DNA from: an uncultured Alphaproteobacteria bacterium
Lineage (GTDB): Bacteria > Pseudomonadota > Alphaproteobacteria > Sneathiellales > Sneathiellaceae
DNA: 12,277 bases
Direction: 5' to 3'
NCBI GenBank assembly: GCA_937910835.1
Contig: CALEMG010000351.1
Span: 1-12,277, forward strand
Shown: positions 1 to 7,848 of the stretch, in pieces
Layout: each line of letters starts with the position of its first letter
How positions within the stretch are numbered: the stretch's first letter is position 1
Program-made: the position numbers and the translations under genes
The notes under the pieces: generated by a model
Databases searched by the model: none
Told to the model about the DNA's origin: nothing
The model's input: only the letters and a program-made list of their open reading frames with translations

Positions 1-1174
1 TTATATGGATTTCGATACCGAGATTATGGTGCGGATGTATTGGCGCGGAACGCCGGTCCGGATGCTGCCGATCCATGTGACTTATCCGAAAGACAATATC
101 TCCAATTTTCGTCTTGGGACGGATAACTGGCTAATCACCAAAATGCATACGCGGCTTGTGTTCGGGATGCTCACACGCGTGCCCGAGATTTTGCGCAACC
201 GGCGTGGAGATACTGGAAGTCCGCGCCATTGGGGGAGTATGAGCGAACGCGGGGCGCCGCTTGGTCTGAAAATACTCTTCTCGCTCTACCGTATTGCCGG
301 ACGTCGGTTTTGCTGGTATGCGATGCAGCCGGTACTTCTGTATTTTTTCTTGACTGGCCGAGAGCAGCGGAATGCGTCTCGCGTCTACTGGCGTCACCTT
401 TATGCCGCGCGGGGGGAGACGCGGGAGCCGAGCCTGCTGCAACTTTGGCAGCATTATTGTTCCTTCGGGGCAATGGCGCTCGATAAGCTGGCAGCCTGGA
501 TCGGGCATATCCGTATCACCGATATCATTGAAGAGAGCCTCGGCGAGTTGGACAGATTGGCGGGAAAGAAACCTGGTATCTTGGTAGTAACGTCGCATCT
601 TGGAAATGTGGATATTCTTCGCGCTGTTGGCGCAGCGCGAGGCATAGATAATATCACAGTATTCGCCCATACGCGCAACGCCGTCCGTTTTAACCAGATT
701 CTGAGTGAAGCCAATCCGGCGGCGACGGTCGATATCATGGAGGTACAGGACATAGGCCCTGCGACACTGATTGAACTGGAAGAGAAGCTGGCGGCGGGCA
801 ACTGGATTGTGATCGCAGGTGACCGAATCCCACTGGAGGGCGGCAAACGCATCCGCGATCTTGATTTCCTGGATGCCCCGGCCCCTTTTTCGGAAGGCAC
901 GTGGATTATTGCGGCATTGCTTGGCTGTCCGGTCTATACGCTTCACTGCCTTCGCGAGGGGGAGAAATATCGCATCCAGTTTGAAAAAATTACCGATCAT
1001 GTTGTCCGGGGGCGTGCACCGAGTGATGGCCTAGAGGCGCCGATGACGGAATACGCGCGGATTTTGCAGGAAAATTGCCTAAAATATCCGGAACAATGGT
1101 ACAATTTTTATGATTTCTGGGCCGGCCCGAAACAGCAGACTCTACCGGATAAAAATCTCAAGGAAACAAAATGA
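1..1174 (+). CDS. apeJ: Glycosyltransferase family 2 / LpxL-type acyltransferase fusion (partial, 5' end missing)
   Basis: This is the C-terminal part of a two-domain enzyme. The reading frame is open to the left edge, so the Met at position 5 is internal. Counting from that Met, residues 1-60 resemble the tail of a family 2 glycosyltransferase (a start like MDFDTEIMVR and a Trp-rich loop). After a linker, from about residue 75, there is a lipid A biosynthesis acyltransferase (LpxL/HtrB-like) domain. It has a hydrophobic stretch near 101-117, the catalytic-type H-x4-D motif HLGNVD at 198-203 and a GDR motif at 272-274. GT-acyltransferase fusions of this kind are typical of aryl polyene clusters, where they are thought to attach the polyene acyl chain to a glycolipid anchor at the inner membrane; that role is inferred here. 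The stop overlaps the next start by 4 nt (ATGA). The catalytic half of the GT domain is outside the window and cannot be checked. Confidence 0.85.
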   Translation, partial: YMDFDTEIMVRMYWRGTPVRMLPIHVTYPKDNISNFRLGTDNWLITKMHTRLVFGMLTRVPEILRNRRGDTGSPRHWGSMSERGAPLGLKILFSLYRIAGRRFCWYAMQPVLLYFFLTGREQRNASRVYWRHLYAARGETREPSLLQLWQHYCSFGAMALDKLAAWIGHIRITDIIEESLGELDRLAGKKPGILVVTSHLGNVDILRAVGAARGIDNITVFAHTRNAVRFNQILSEANPAATVDIMEVQDIGPATLIELEEKLAAGNWIVIAGDRIPLEGGKRIRDLDFLDAPAPFSEGTWIIAALLGCPVYTLHCLREGEKYRIQFEKITDHVVRGRAPSDGLEAPMTEYARILQENCLKYPEQWYNFYDFWAGPKQQTLPDKNLKETK

Positions 1175-1581
1175 TATCGGCGGATATTACTCTGAAATGT
1201 CAATTCTATGATCTCGACCCGATGGGGATCGTCTGGCATGGCAATTACGCCCGCTTCTTTGAGCAGGCTCGCTGCGCTCTTCTGGATAAGATGGACTATA
1301 ATTATGAGCAGATGAGCGAGAGTGGCTTCGCCTGGCCAATCGTTGATATGCGCATCAAGTATATTCGATCGATCCGTTTTGGTCAGGAAGTGCGTGTAAC
1401 CGCCGACCTTGCTGAATATGAAAACCGCCTCAAAATCAATTACCAGATCACGGATGTTGGCACCGGTGAGCGGCTGACCCGGGGATTTACAATTCAGGTG
1501 GCGATTGATAAGAAGTCCGAGGAAATGTTGTTTCAGTCGCCGCCCATTCTGTATCAAAAAGTTGAAGCTCTGTTGTGCTAA
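1171..1581 (+). CDS. apeK: Acyl-CoA/ACP thioesterase, 4-hydroxybenzoyl-CoA thioesterase (hotdog) family
   Basis: A 136-residue single-hotdog protein, the usual size for the 4HBT family. The N-terminal signature DLDPMGIVWHGNY (residues 14-26) contains the expected catalytic Asp at residue 16, followed by the helix FFEQAR. The start ATG lies inside the stop of the preceding gene (ATGA, 1171-1174) and has an AAGGA ribosome binding site at 1160-1164. Enzymes of this type hydrolyse acyl thioesters. In aryl polyene clusters the equivalent (ApeK) may release or proofread chains on the carrier protein; that specific role is inferred from position. The protein is expected to be cytoplasmic, with no signal peptide. 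A generic YbgC-like thioesterase is the alternative, but the gene order argues for the pigment pathway. Confidence 0.88.
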   Translation: MISADITLKCQFYDLDPMGIVWHGNYARFFEQARCALLDKMDYNYEQMSESGFAWPIVDMRIKYIRSIRFGQEVRVTADLAEYENRLKINYQITDVGTGERLTRGFTIQVAIDKKSEEMLFQSPPILYQKVEALLC

Positions 1582-2183
1582 AAACGATTCACCTGTTCAT
1601 GTGTGCCATGATTATTGTGGCCACGTTCCCGGCCCAGTCGGCTCCACTGATCCTGGGCGAGGGGGAAGCGGTGATGGGCCGGTTTGTTCAGGCACGGTAT
1701 TTACGCGACTTCGATAAGCCGATTCTATCAGAAGGGGAGTTTTTCCTGCTACCGAAATCAGCATTGATCTGGCTGACAGAAATTCCTTTTTTTAGCCGCA
1801 TGATCATCGTTGAGGAAGGGCTCAGTCAAGGGCTGAAAGGCGCGGAGGTGACGCGCCTCAGTTTCAAGCAGTTTCCGGGGTTTAAATTACTGCGCGATAC
1901 ACTTGAAAACAGCTTGAGTGGAAACTGGGCGCCGCTTGAGGAAATGGCAGAAGCAGAGCTTCTCCCCGTGGATGGGAAATATACGCTGCGCTTTTCCCCG
2001 AAAACCAACGGCCTGACACTTCCTTTCGCCTATCTCAATTTCGAGATTGGCGACTTTCTGGAAACGGTTGAGATTGTAAAGAGCAATGGCGACCGCGATG
2101 TAATTACCTTTTCAGATCAACAAGTGGCGCCCGTGGCGGAAGTCAGCGCGGCGGTTGAAAACAGTAAGGAAAAACAGCCGTGA
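1575..2183 (+). CDS. apeL: LolA-like periplasmic lipid/lipoprotein carrier
   Basis: A 202-residue exported protein. It starts with GTG at 1575, overlapping the thioesterase stop (1579-1581) by 7 nt. Initiation at ATG 1599 is possible and would shorten the signal sequence by 8 residues. The N-terminus is a hydrophobic signal peptide ending in AQSA (cleavage near residue 23). The mature part has the LolA-like pattern of alternating beta strands, including GRFVQARYLRDFDKP and FFLLPKSALIWLTEIPFFSR. LolA proteins shuttle lipidated cargo across the periplasm. In aryl polyene clusters a LolA-like protein sits beside an MMPL exporter and a lipoprotein, suggesting delivery of the polyene lipid to the outer membrane (inference). 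Sequence similarity to classical LolA is low, so the cargo need not be a lipoprotein. The stop overlaps the exporter start (GTGA, 2180-2183). Confidence 0.8.
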   Translation: MLKTIHLFMCAMIIVATFPAQSAPLILGEGEAVMGRFVQARYLRDFDKPILSEGEFFLLPKSALIWLTEIPFFSRMIIVEEGLSQGLKGAEVTRLSFKQFPGFKLLRDTLENSLSGNWAPLEEMAEAELLPVDGKYTLRFSPKTNGLTLPFAYLNFEIGDFLETVEIVKSNGDRDVITFSDQQVAPVAEVSAAVENSKEKQP

Positions 2184-4504
2184 ACCGCGCCGGCTTAATG
2201 CTCTATCTTGCCTTGCTGTGCAGCGCTGCGGCGATAATCGGCTGGCGGCTGCAGGATGGCCTTCCACTCGATACCAATATCGTCGCAATGCTCCCCCAGT
2301 CGGAAGAGGCGGAGTGGGTCGACCGGGCCGAAGCGGCGGAAAGATCTCAAGGCTCTAACCAGTTGATCGTCCTTGTCGGTCATCCCGACTTTGAAACCGC
2401 GCGGACTGCGGCGCTCGATCTTGGCAAGACGCTTGAAGAAAACAGTATTGTCAGTTTGACGCAGGATCAGCCGGAACGGTCTACTTTGGTAAGTCTCAGT
2501 GAGCTCCTTTTCCCGCATCGTACGGGATTGCTTGGGGAAGGGGATCGGCGTCTCCTATCCGCCGGGCAAGAGCAAGTACTCGTTGATCGGGCGCTGGTCC
2601 AGATATTATCCCCACTTTCCCTCGCGGATGCAGAGTTGATCCGTCGTGATCCCTTTTTACTGTTACCCAATTATATCGCAGCTAGTACAGAAAACAGCTC
2701 CAAACTCTTGAGCCGCGCCAATGTTCTCGCGGTTGAAGACAAAGGAAAATGGTTCGTTCTGGTTCGGGGGAAGCTCTCTGGAAATCCGTTTGATAAGGGA
2801 TTTCAGTCCCGTGCGCGTAAGATTTTCAATGAGGTGGAAGACAAGCTCGAAAAGCGCCACGGCGATATCCAGATATTGAAAACCGGCGCTGTTTTCTATG
2901 GGGAGCATGCCTATCGGCAGGCCGAAGATGAGGCCGGATTTATCGGCATGATCTCTTTACTCGGCATCGTTATTCTGAATTTCCTCGTCTTTCGGAGCTT
3001 TCAACCTCTCGCGCTCAGCCTTCTGGCGATCGCGTCGGGTATCGCGGGGGGGCTGGCGGTCACGCTTCTTTTCTTCGGGACTTTGCAGCTTCTGGCGTTG
3101 GTATTTGGCGCGGGACTGATTGGTATTTCCGTGGATTATGCGTTTCACTATTTCTGTGAACGGTTCAATCAGGCGTCATCTGTGCCGGCGGCGCGGGCGC
3201 GTGCCATCCGCTCCGGCCTGACGCTGGGTCTGGTGAGTTCGGTTCTCGGCTTTATCACTCTCGCACTTACGCCCTTTCCGGGCCTTCAGCAGATCGCCCT
3301 GTTTTCCGCGTCCGGCCTGACACTGGCCTATTTAACTGTGCTATATGTTTTCCCCTATCTTGATCGCGCGGCTCCTTTTCGCCATGGCGAGAAATATCTC
3401 AATTTCTCGATGGTGCTTCATGATTTCTGGTGGCGGGACGAGACCCGGAAATGGCGATGGTTGTTTGTGGCACTTCTGTTGGCGGCGGGGGTGCTCGGCG
3501 CGATGCGGATAACGGTGGATGACGATGTCCGCCGGTTGCAATCCCTACCACAGGATCTTCAGGCAGAAGAGCAGGCGATCCGTCATCTTGCCGGGATTGA
3601 GAATCAGACCCATCGGTTCTTTGTGCGCGGTTCCAACCCAGAAGAGGTTTTGCAGGCCGAAGAAGCGCTTGCTCTGGATCTGGAGGCATTGCGGGCGAGC
3701 GGCATTATCGGGAGCTACCGGATGATTTCCCAGTTCGTGCCCTCAAAGGCGCGTCAGCATGAAAATCAGGCGCTGGTTGATGATGTGTTGATGCCGCGCC
3801 TTGCCGAGCATATGGAAACCATCGGGCTTTCTCGTTTATCTCCCTATCAACAGGGCGATGGTGTCCTGACCATTGATCAGTTTACGGACGCCAGCTTGCC
3901 GGGGCTATTTTCTCACTTACGTGTTTATAAAACGCCTGGAATTGTGGTGCATGCGGTATCGCTTTCCGGGGTGAAGGATACGCCGCCGCTCGTAAAGCTT
4001 GCTGAGAAATCCGAGAATGTCGCCCTGATCAGTCAGGCGGACAGTCTCAGCAAGACGTTCGGCGCATATCGCGTCAGGGCGCTCATCATGCTCGCGGTTG
4101 CCTATGCTGTTGTCTGGATGTTTCTGTCACTACGCTATGGCTTTATCGGCGCGCTCAAGGTCATGATCCCGTCCATGGGTGCGGTGGTCCTCGCCCCATG
4201 CCTGATTGCTCTGATGGGGGAACCCTTTACTTTCTTCAACGCCATGTCCCTCATGCTGATCTTCGCTATCGGGTTGGATTACGCGCTCTTTAATCGTGAG
4301 GCGTCTGGAAAGCGGCAACGCCGTGCCATGCTGGCAAACGGCTTGTCGACTATTTCGACCTTGCTGGCGTTCGGGCTTCTGGCATTAAGCGATACCTTTG
4401 CCATTCATGCCTTCGGGATCACGATCCTCGTTGGCATTACGCTGGCCTATATTCTGGCGCCACGCGCCGCCGATCTTGAAAACCCAATGACGGAGCCTTT
4501 GTAA
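2180..4504 (+). CDS. apeM: MMPL/RND-superfamily exporter
   Basis: A 774-residue integral inner-membrane protein with the two-fold RND layout. TM1 lies at about 5-23, a periplasmic domain at 24-251, TM2-6 at about 252-392, TM7 at about 426-445, a second periplasmic domain at 446-631 and TM8-12 at about 632-760. Both halves carry the Asp-Tyr pair of the proton relay seen in MmpL3-like pumps: D319-Y320 (GISVDYAF) in TM4 and D700-Y701 (AIGLDYALF) in TM10. It starts with GTG at 2180, overlapping the upstream stop, with TAAGGA at 2165-2170 as ribosome binding site. The family exports lipids using proton motive force. In this cluster it is the likely pump that lifts the polyene glycolipid out of the inner membrane for the LolA-like carrier. 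Only 1 nt separates it from the next gene. The substrate is inferred from context. Confidence 0.9.
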   Translation: MNRAGLMLYLALLCSAAAIIGWRLQDGLPLDTNIVAMLPQSEEAEWVDRAEAAERSQGSNQLIVLVGHPDFETARTAALDLGKTLEENSIVSLTQDQPERSTLVSLSELLFPHRTGLLGEGDRRLLSAGQEQVLVDRALVQILSPLSLADAELIRRDPFLLLPNYIAASTENSSKLLSRANVLAVEDKGKWFVLVRGKLSGNPFDKGFQSRARKIFNEVEDKLEKRHGDIQILKTGAVFYGEHAYRQAEDEAGFIGMISLLGIVILNFLVFRSFQPLALSLLAIASGIAGGLAVTLLFFGTLQLLALVFGAGLIGISVDYAFHYFCERFNQASSVPAARARAIRSGLTLGLVSSVLGFITLALTPFPGLQQIALFSASGLTLAYLTVLYVFPYLDRAAPFRHGEKYLNFSMVLHDFWWRDETRKWRWLFVALLLAAGVLGAMRITVDDDVRRLQSLPQDLQAEEQAIRHLAGIENQTHRFFVRGSNPEEVLQAEEALALDLEALRASGIIGSYRMISQFVPSKARQHENQALVDDVLMPRLAEHMETIGLSRLSPYQQGDGVLTIDQFTDASLPGLFSHLRVYKTPGIVVHAVSLSGVKDTPPLVKLAEKSENVALISQADSLSKTFGAYRVRALIMLAVAYAVVWMFLSLRYGFIGALKVMIPSMGAVVLAPCLIALMGEPFTFFNAMSLMLIFAIGLDYALFNREASGKRQRRAMLANGLSTISTLLAFGLLALSDTFAIHAFGITILVGITLAYILAPRAADLENPMTEPL

Positions 4505-4505
4505 T

Positions 4506-5738
4506 ATGGCAGTCAGTTCCGATCATTTCGACGTTATCGTTATCGGCGCGGGGCCGGCGGGAGCGCTTGCTGCCATACGCCTTGCACAGGAAGGGCTTAA
4601 CGTCGCCATATTGGAGAAAAGCAGCTTTCCCCGTTTTGTCATAGGTGAGAGCTTATTACCGCAGTCCATGGCGTTTATGGAGAAGGCAGGCTTGCTACCA
4701 CGACTGGCGGCCGCTGGGTTTCAATATAAGGACGGCGCTAATTTTTCCAACGACAGGCAGTTCAGCTCGATCAAGTTCTCCGAGAAATTCGGCGAAGGAC
4801 CGGCGAGCACTTATCAGGTGGAACGGGGTAAATTTGATTCACTCCTGGCTGACGCCGCCGCTGAGGCGGGGGCCGACCTTCGTTTTCAGCAGGATGTGAC
4901 GGCTGTCGAATTTAATGAGGTTTGTGCCATCATCGCCGGGGAGGGGCCGGAGGGCGCCTTTCGCCATACAACGCGTTTTCTTGTGGATGCAAGTGGATAT
5001 GGCAGGGTGCTGCCACGTTTGATGAAACTGGATGCCCCGTCGGATTTTCCGGCGCGTCATGCGCTTTTCACTCATGTCGAAGATCAACTCGCAGGACGTG
5101 ATTTCGATCGCAACAAAATCCTGATTTCGGTCCATCCACGTTGCCGGGACATCTGGTTCTGGTTAATCCCGTTTGCGAGCGGAAAATCCTCTGTGGGGGC
5201 TGTTGTGCCGCCGGAGGAACTCAAGAAATACCCGGGGAGCCCTTCGGAAAAACTCTGGGCGATTATAAACGAGACGACGGAGCTAAAAGACCTTCTAAGG
5301 GATGCCCGGGAACTGCGACCTGTCGGGGAGATGTCGGGATACTCGACGAAGGTTTCCCGTCTTGCAGGACCACAGTTTGCCCTTCTTGGCAATGCTGGGG
5401 AATTTCTCGATCCGGTATTTTCCTCAGGCGTAACTGTCGCTCTCAAATCGGCGGACCTGCTGATTGAACCTTTGATGCGCCAGCTAAAGGGGGATAATGT
5501 CGATTGGGAGGCGGACTTTGCTAAGCCCCTTCAAGTTGGGGTGGATTGCTTCCGCACCTTTGTGGAGGCATGGTATAGCGGCGAGCTGCAGGATATTATT
5601 TTCAATCCACCAAGCGATGATAACCCGATCAAGCAGATGATTGTTTCGGTTCTGGCTGGCTATGCTTGGGATGAGAGGAATCCTTTTGTATTACAGGGGC
5701 CGCGATATCTGGACATGGTGGCACAGCAATGCGCGTAA
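4506..5738 (+). CDS. FAD-dependent oxidoreductase, flavin-dependent halogenase-like
   Basis: A 410-residue group A flavoprotein. The Rossmann motif GAGPAG is at 14-19, the ribose-binding Glu37 follows (ILEK), and the second FAD motif GNAGEFLDP is at 295-303. It also carries family features of flavin-dependent halogenases: FPRFVIGESLLP (41-52), the GFQYKDGA segment with Lys75 aligning by eye with the lysine proposed to form the chloramine/hypohalite relay, and WFWLIP at 217-222, an exact fit to the W-x-W-x-I-P signature. It could therefore halogenate the aryl or polyene group, but geranylgeranyl reductase-like and monooxygenase relatives share much of this fold, and similar enzymes occur in pigment clusters without proven halogenation. 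It sits between the exporter and the lipoprotein gene, 1 nt after the former and overlapping the latter by 10 nt. It has no signal peptide and is probably cytoplasmic. Confidence 0.87.
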   Translation: MAVSSDHFDVIVIGAGPAGALAAIRLAQEGLNVAILEKSSFPRFVIGESLLPQSMAFMEKAGLLPRLAAAGFQYKDGANFSNDRQFSSIKFSEKFGEGPASTYQVERGKFDSLLADAAAEAGADLRFQQDVTAVEFNEVCAIIAGEGPEGAFRHTTRFLVDASGYGRVLPRLMKLDAPSDFPARHALFTHVEDQLAGRDFDRNKILISVHPRCRDIWFWLIPFASGKSSVGAVVPPEELKKYPGSPSEKLWAIINETTELKDLLRDARELRPVGEMSGYSTKVSRLAGPQFALLGNAGEFLDPVFSSGVTVALKSADLLIEPLMRQLKGDNVDWEADFAKPLQVGVDCFRTFVEAWYSGELQDIIFNPPSDDNPIKQMIVSVLAGYAWDERNPFVLQGPRYLDMVAQQCA

Positions 5739-6232
5739 AATTTATTCTTCTACTCATCCTGATCGGGGTTTCCGCTTGTGCAACCGGATCGGAACACGCG
5801 GCGGACTTCGCGCCCTGGCATCTACCGGGGGAACAGCCGCGAGAAGTTGTCCAGATTTTGAATGGTCGCTATAGCGACAATTTGTTCTCCTTACAGGTTC
5901 GAATGAGCCTGACGGAAGACAAAATGCAAATTGCTGGATTGGATTCTCTTGGCCGGCGTGCATTCGATATTCTTTGGGATGAGAATGGTGTCCGGACCGG
6001 CAAAGCGGACTGGGTGTCCGATGACCTTGATGCCATCGATATCCTGAAAGTTATTGTCGCAGCCTACTGGCCGGAGAATGATCCGGTGCAGGCGCGGGTG
6101 GCGGATCGCGCAGAGCAGCTGGAAATCACATATCAGAGCGGCCGCGAGAATGCCTGGAATGAAACCGTGCAAATTCGCGATCCTGCAGCGGATTATGAGT
6201 TGACCATTGTTTCCTATGAGCTGGCCGAATGA
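5729..6232 (+). CDS. DUF3261-type outer-membrane lipoprotein of the aryl polyene cluster
   Basis: A 167-residue predicted lipoprotein. The N-terminus is a short type II signal peptide (MRVKFILLLILIG) followed by the lipobox VSAC with the lipidated Cys at residue 17. Residue +2 after Cys is Ala, so there is no Asp-type inner-membrane retention signal in the enterobacterial sense. The rest is a compact beta-rich domain containing SLGRRAFDILW and AAYWP, matching what I know of DUF3261 proteins of aryl polyene clusters. The start ATG at 5729 lies 10 nt inside the FAD gene, and the stop shares ATGA with the ketosynthase start. The likely role is outer-membrane acceptor or docking protein for the LolA-like carrier, analogous to LolB; this is inference. 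I am not certain which ape letter applies, so no symbol is given. Confidence 0.78.
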   Translation: MRVKFILLLILIGVSACATGSEHAADFAPWHLPGEQPREVVQILNGRYSDNLFSLQVRMSLTEDKMQIAGLDSLGRRAFDILWDENGVRTGKADWVSDDLDAIDILKVIVAAYWPENDPVQARVADRAEQLEITYQSGRENAWNETVQIRDPAADYELTIVSYELAE

Positions 6233-7410
6233 CGGAACGCTATTATCTCAACGCTCTCGGTATGATCAACGCGCTTGGTGCTGGCAAGGCTGAGGTTGGT
6301 GCGGGATTGTTCGCGGGCGACACTTCGGGAATGCAATCGCAGGAAGGTTTCCTTTTTGAACAGAAGGTGATGACAGGCGCAGTCTCGCAAGGCTTACCGG
6401 ACATCACGGGGAAGCTAGCCAGCTATGACAGCCGCAATAATCGGATGCTGCTGGCCGCGATGCAGGAGATAGAAACGGAAATCCGTGCAGCCATTGATAC
6501 ATACGGACCGGATCGGGTCGCTGTCATTCTTGGCACCAGCACTTCCGGCATAAGTGATAACGAACCCGGTATTGCTGAGAAAGTACAGAGCGGAAGTTTC
6601 CCTGATGGATTTGATTACCATCGTCAGGACAATGCCTCTCTCGCCTTATTCACGCGCTCCTACTTCGGTCTGACGGGGCTTGCCATGACAATTTCCACGG
6701 CCTGTACGTCCAGTGCCAAGACGCTTGCCTCGGCTCGGCGGATGATGGCGGCGGGTCTGTGCGATGCGGCGATTGTGGGCGGAGCGGATACACTTTGCCG
6801 CTTGACGATGAACGGCTTTGCTTCCCTCGACTTGCTTTCGCCGGAGCTTTGCAATCCGTTCAGCCAAAATCGCAATGGTATTAATATCGGAGAGGGCGCT
6901 GCCATATTCCTTATGAGCAGGGAACCATCGCCTGTCCGCCTCGTCGGAATCGGGGAGACCTCCGATGCCTATCATATGAGTACGCCGGATCCGGAAGGGC
7001 TGGGCGCTGTCAGTGCTATGCGGCAAGCCCTCGATCAAAGCGGCTTCACGCCGGAGGATATTGCCTATCTCAATCTTCATGGTACGGCGACGGAGCTCAA
7101 CGACAGTGTTGAGGCAAAAGCGGTGTATGATCTGCTAGGTGCAGTGCCATGCAGTTCAACAAAGCCGCTGACCGGCCATACGCTCGGCGCGGCAGGAAGT
7201 ACGGAACTCGGCTTTCTATGGCTCGCGTTGCAGTCAGAATCTGGAATGCTGCCACCGCATATATGGGATGAGGCGGTGGATCCAGAACTACCTCTGTTAA
7301 ACCTCGTACCCACAGGAATGGCCGCGCCCGATGCACGGGCGATGATGACAAATTCCTTTGCTTTCGGCGGGAACAATATTAGCGTCATCCTTAGTAAAGA
7401 GATGGAATGA
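6229..7410 (+). CDS. apeO: Beta-ketoacyl-ACP synthase (FabF-like), first ketosynthase
   Basis: A 393-residue thiolase-fold condensing enzyme with the full Cys-His-His triad: Cys159 in STACTSSAK, His284 in LHGTATELND and His317 in TGHTLGAAG. The supporting Lys312 (SSTKPLTGH) and the C-terminal gating loop NSFAFGGNN are also present. It catalyses decarboxylative Claisen condensation of malonyl-ACP with the growing acyl-ACP. In the aryl polyene systems studied biochemically, the ApeO ketosynthase pairs with a chain-length-factor-like partner (ApeC) that would be encoded outside this window. An intact triad means this is a catalytic subunit and not the chain length factor. The N-terminus is slightly divergent (YLNALGMINALG). 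ATG 6229 overlaps the lipoprotein stop, and the stop overlaps the dehydratase start. Confidence 0.9.
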   Translation: MTERYYLNALGMINALGAGKAEVGAGLFAGDTSGMQSQEGFLFEQKVMTGAVSQGLPDITGKLASYDSRNNRMLLAAMQEIETEIRAAIDTYGPDRVAVILGTSTSGISDNEPGIAEKVQSGSFPDGFDYHRQDNASLALFTRSYFGLTGLAMTISTACTSSAKTLASARRMMAAGLCDAAIVGGADTLCRLTMNGFASLDLLSPELCNPFSQNRNGINIGEGAAIFLMSREPSPVRLVGIGETSDAYHMSTPDPEGLGAVSAMRQALDQSGFTPEDIAYLNLHGTATELNDSVEAKAVYDLLGAVPCSSTKPLTGHTLGAAGSTELGFLWLALQSESGMLPPHIWDEAVDPELPLLNLVPTGMAAPDARAMMTNSFAFGGNNISVILSKEME

Positions 7411-7829
7411 TGCAAGCCTGCCATTACGACATAAAGGAAATTCTCTATCATGCGCCGCCGATGATTCTGATCGACGGGGTGGAAGCCTATGATGACAACA
7501 TGGTTGCGTCCGTTGTGGAGATTACGGCGGATAGCCCGTTTCTGGAGGATGGCTCCGTACCCGCCTATGTCGGGATCGAGTATATGGCGCAGTCCATCGC
7601 CGCCTACAGCGGAATCAAGGCGCGCAATGCAGGCCAAGGCGTAAAGATCGGCTATCTTGTCAGTACCCGGAGCATGACCCTGAACTGTCCCGTTTTTTCG
7701 ATAGGAGACAGGCTGAGTGTAAAAGTTGAGCTGGTTTATGACGAAACGCCTATGGCAGTTTTTGACGGAGCGATCTACCGGACGGAAGAGCTTGTCGCTA
7801 AAGCCCGGCGTAATGTATATCAACCCTAA
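7407..7829 (+). CDS. apeP: 3-hydroxyacyl-ACP dehydratase (ApeP-type hotdog)
   Basis: A 140-residue single-hotdog dehydratase. By eye it aligns with FabZ/FabA active sites: His15 in HAPPMILIDGV corresponds to the catalytic His of the HRYPFLLVDR segment, and Glu58 in GIEYMAQS corresponds to the catalytic acid of the E-x-MAQ helix. The EYMAQSIAAYSG helix is typical of the aryl polyene dehydratase group. The enzyme would dehydrate 3-hydroxyacyl-ACP to the trans-2-enoyl form in each cycle. With no enoyl reductase nearby, double bonds accumulate. Two adjacent ATGs (7407 and 7410) could both initiate; 7407 shares ATGA with the ketosynthase stop. In known systems ApeP works with a second dehydratase (ApeI), which is not in this window. 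Confidence 0.88.
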   Translation: MMQACHYDIKEILYHAPPMILIDGVEAYDDNMVASVVEITADSPFLEDGSVPAYVGIEYMAQSIAAYSGIKARNAGQGVKIGYLVSTRSMTLNCPVFSIGDRLSVKVELVYDETPMAVFDGAIYRTEELVAKARRNVYQP

Positions 7830-7848
7830 AAAATTCGCGTGAGAATGA

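Noticed and set aside
5..7. ATG at position 5 as the true start of the first gene
   Set aside because: The frame is open to the left edge and the encoded segment matches the interior of a glycosyltransferase domain, so the gene begins outside the window.
131..1000. 289-residue minus-strand open frame
   Set aside because: It lies wholly antisense to the GT/acyltransferase gene, has no recognisable motif and is rich in Arg and His, as expected of a frame shadow.
7077..7823. 248-residue minus-strand open frame
   Set aside because: It is antisense to the first ketosynthase and the dehydratase, both of which have clear active sites; no family features are seen in it.
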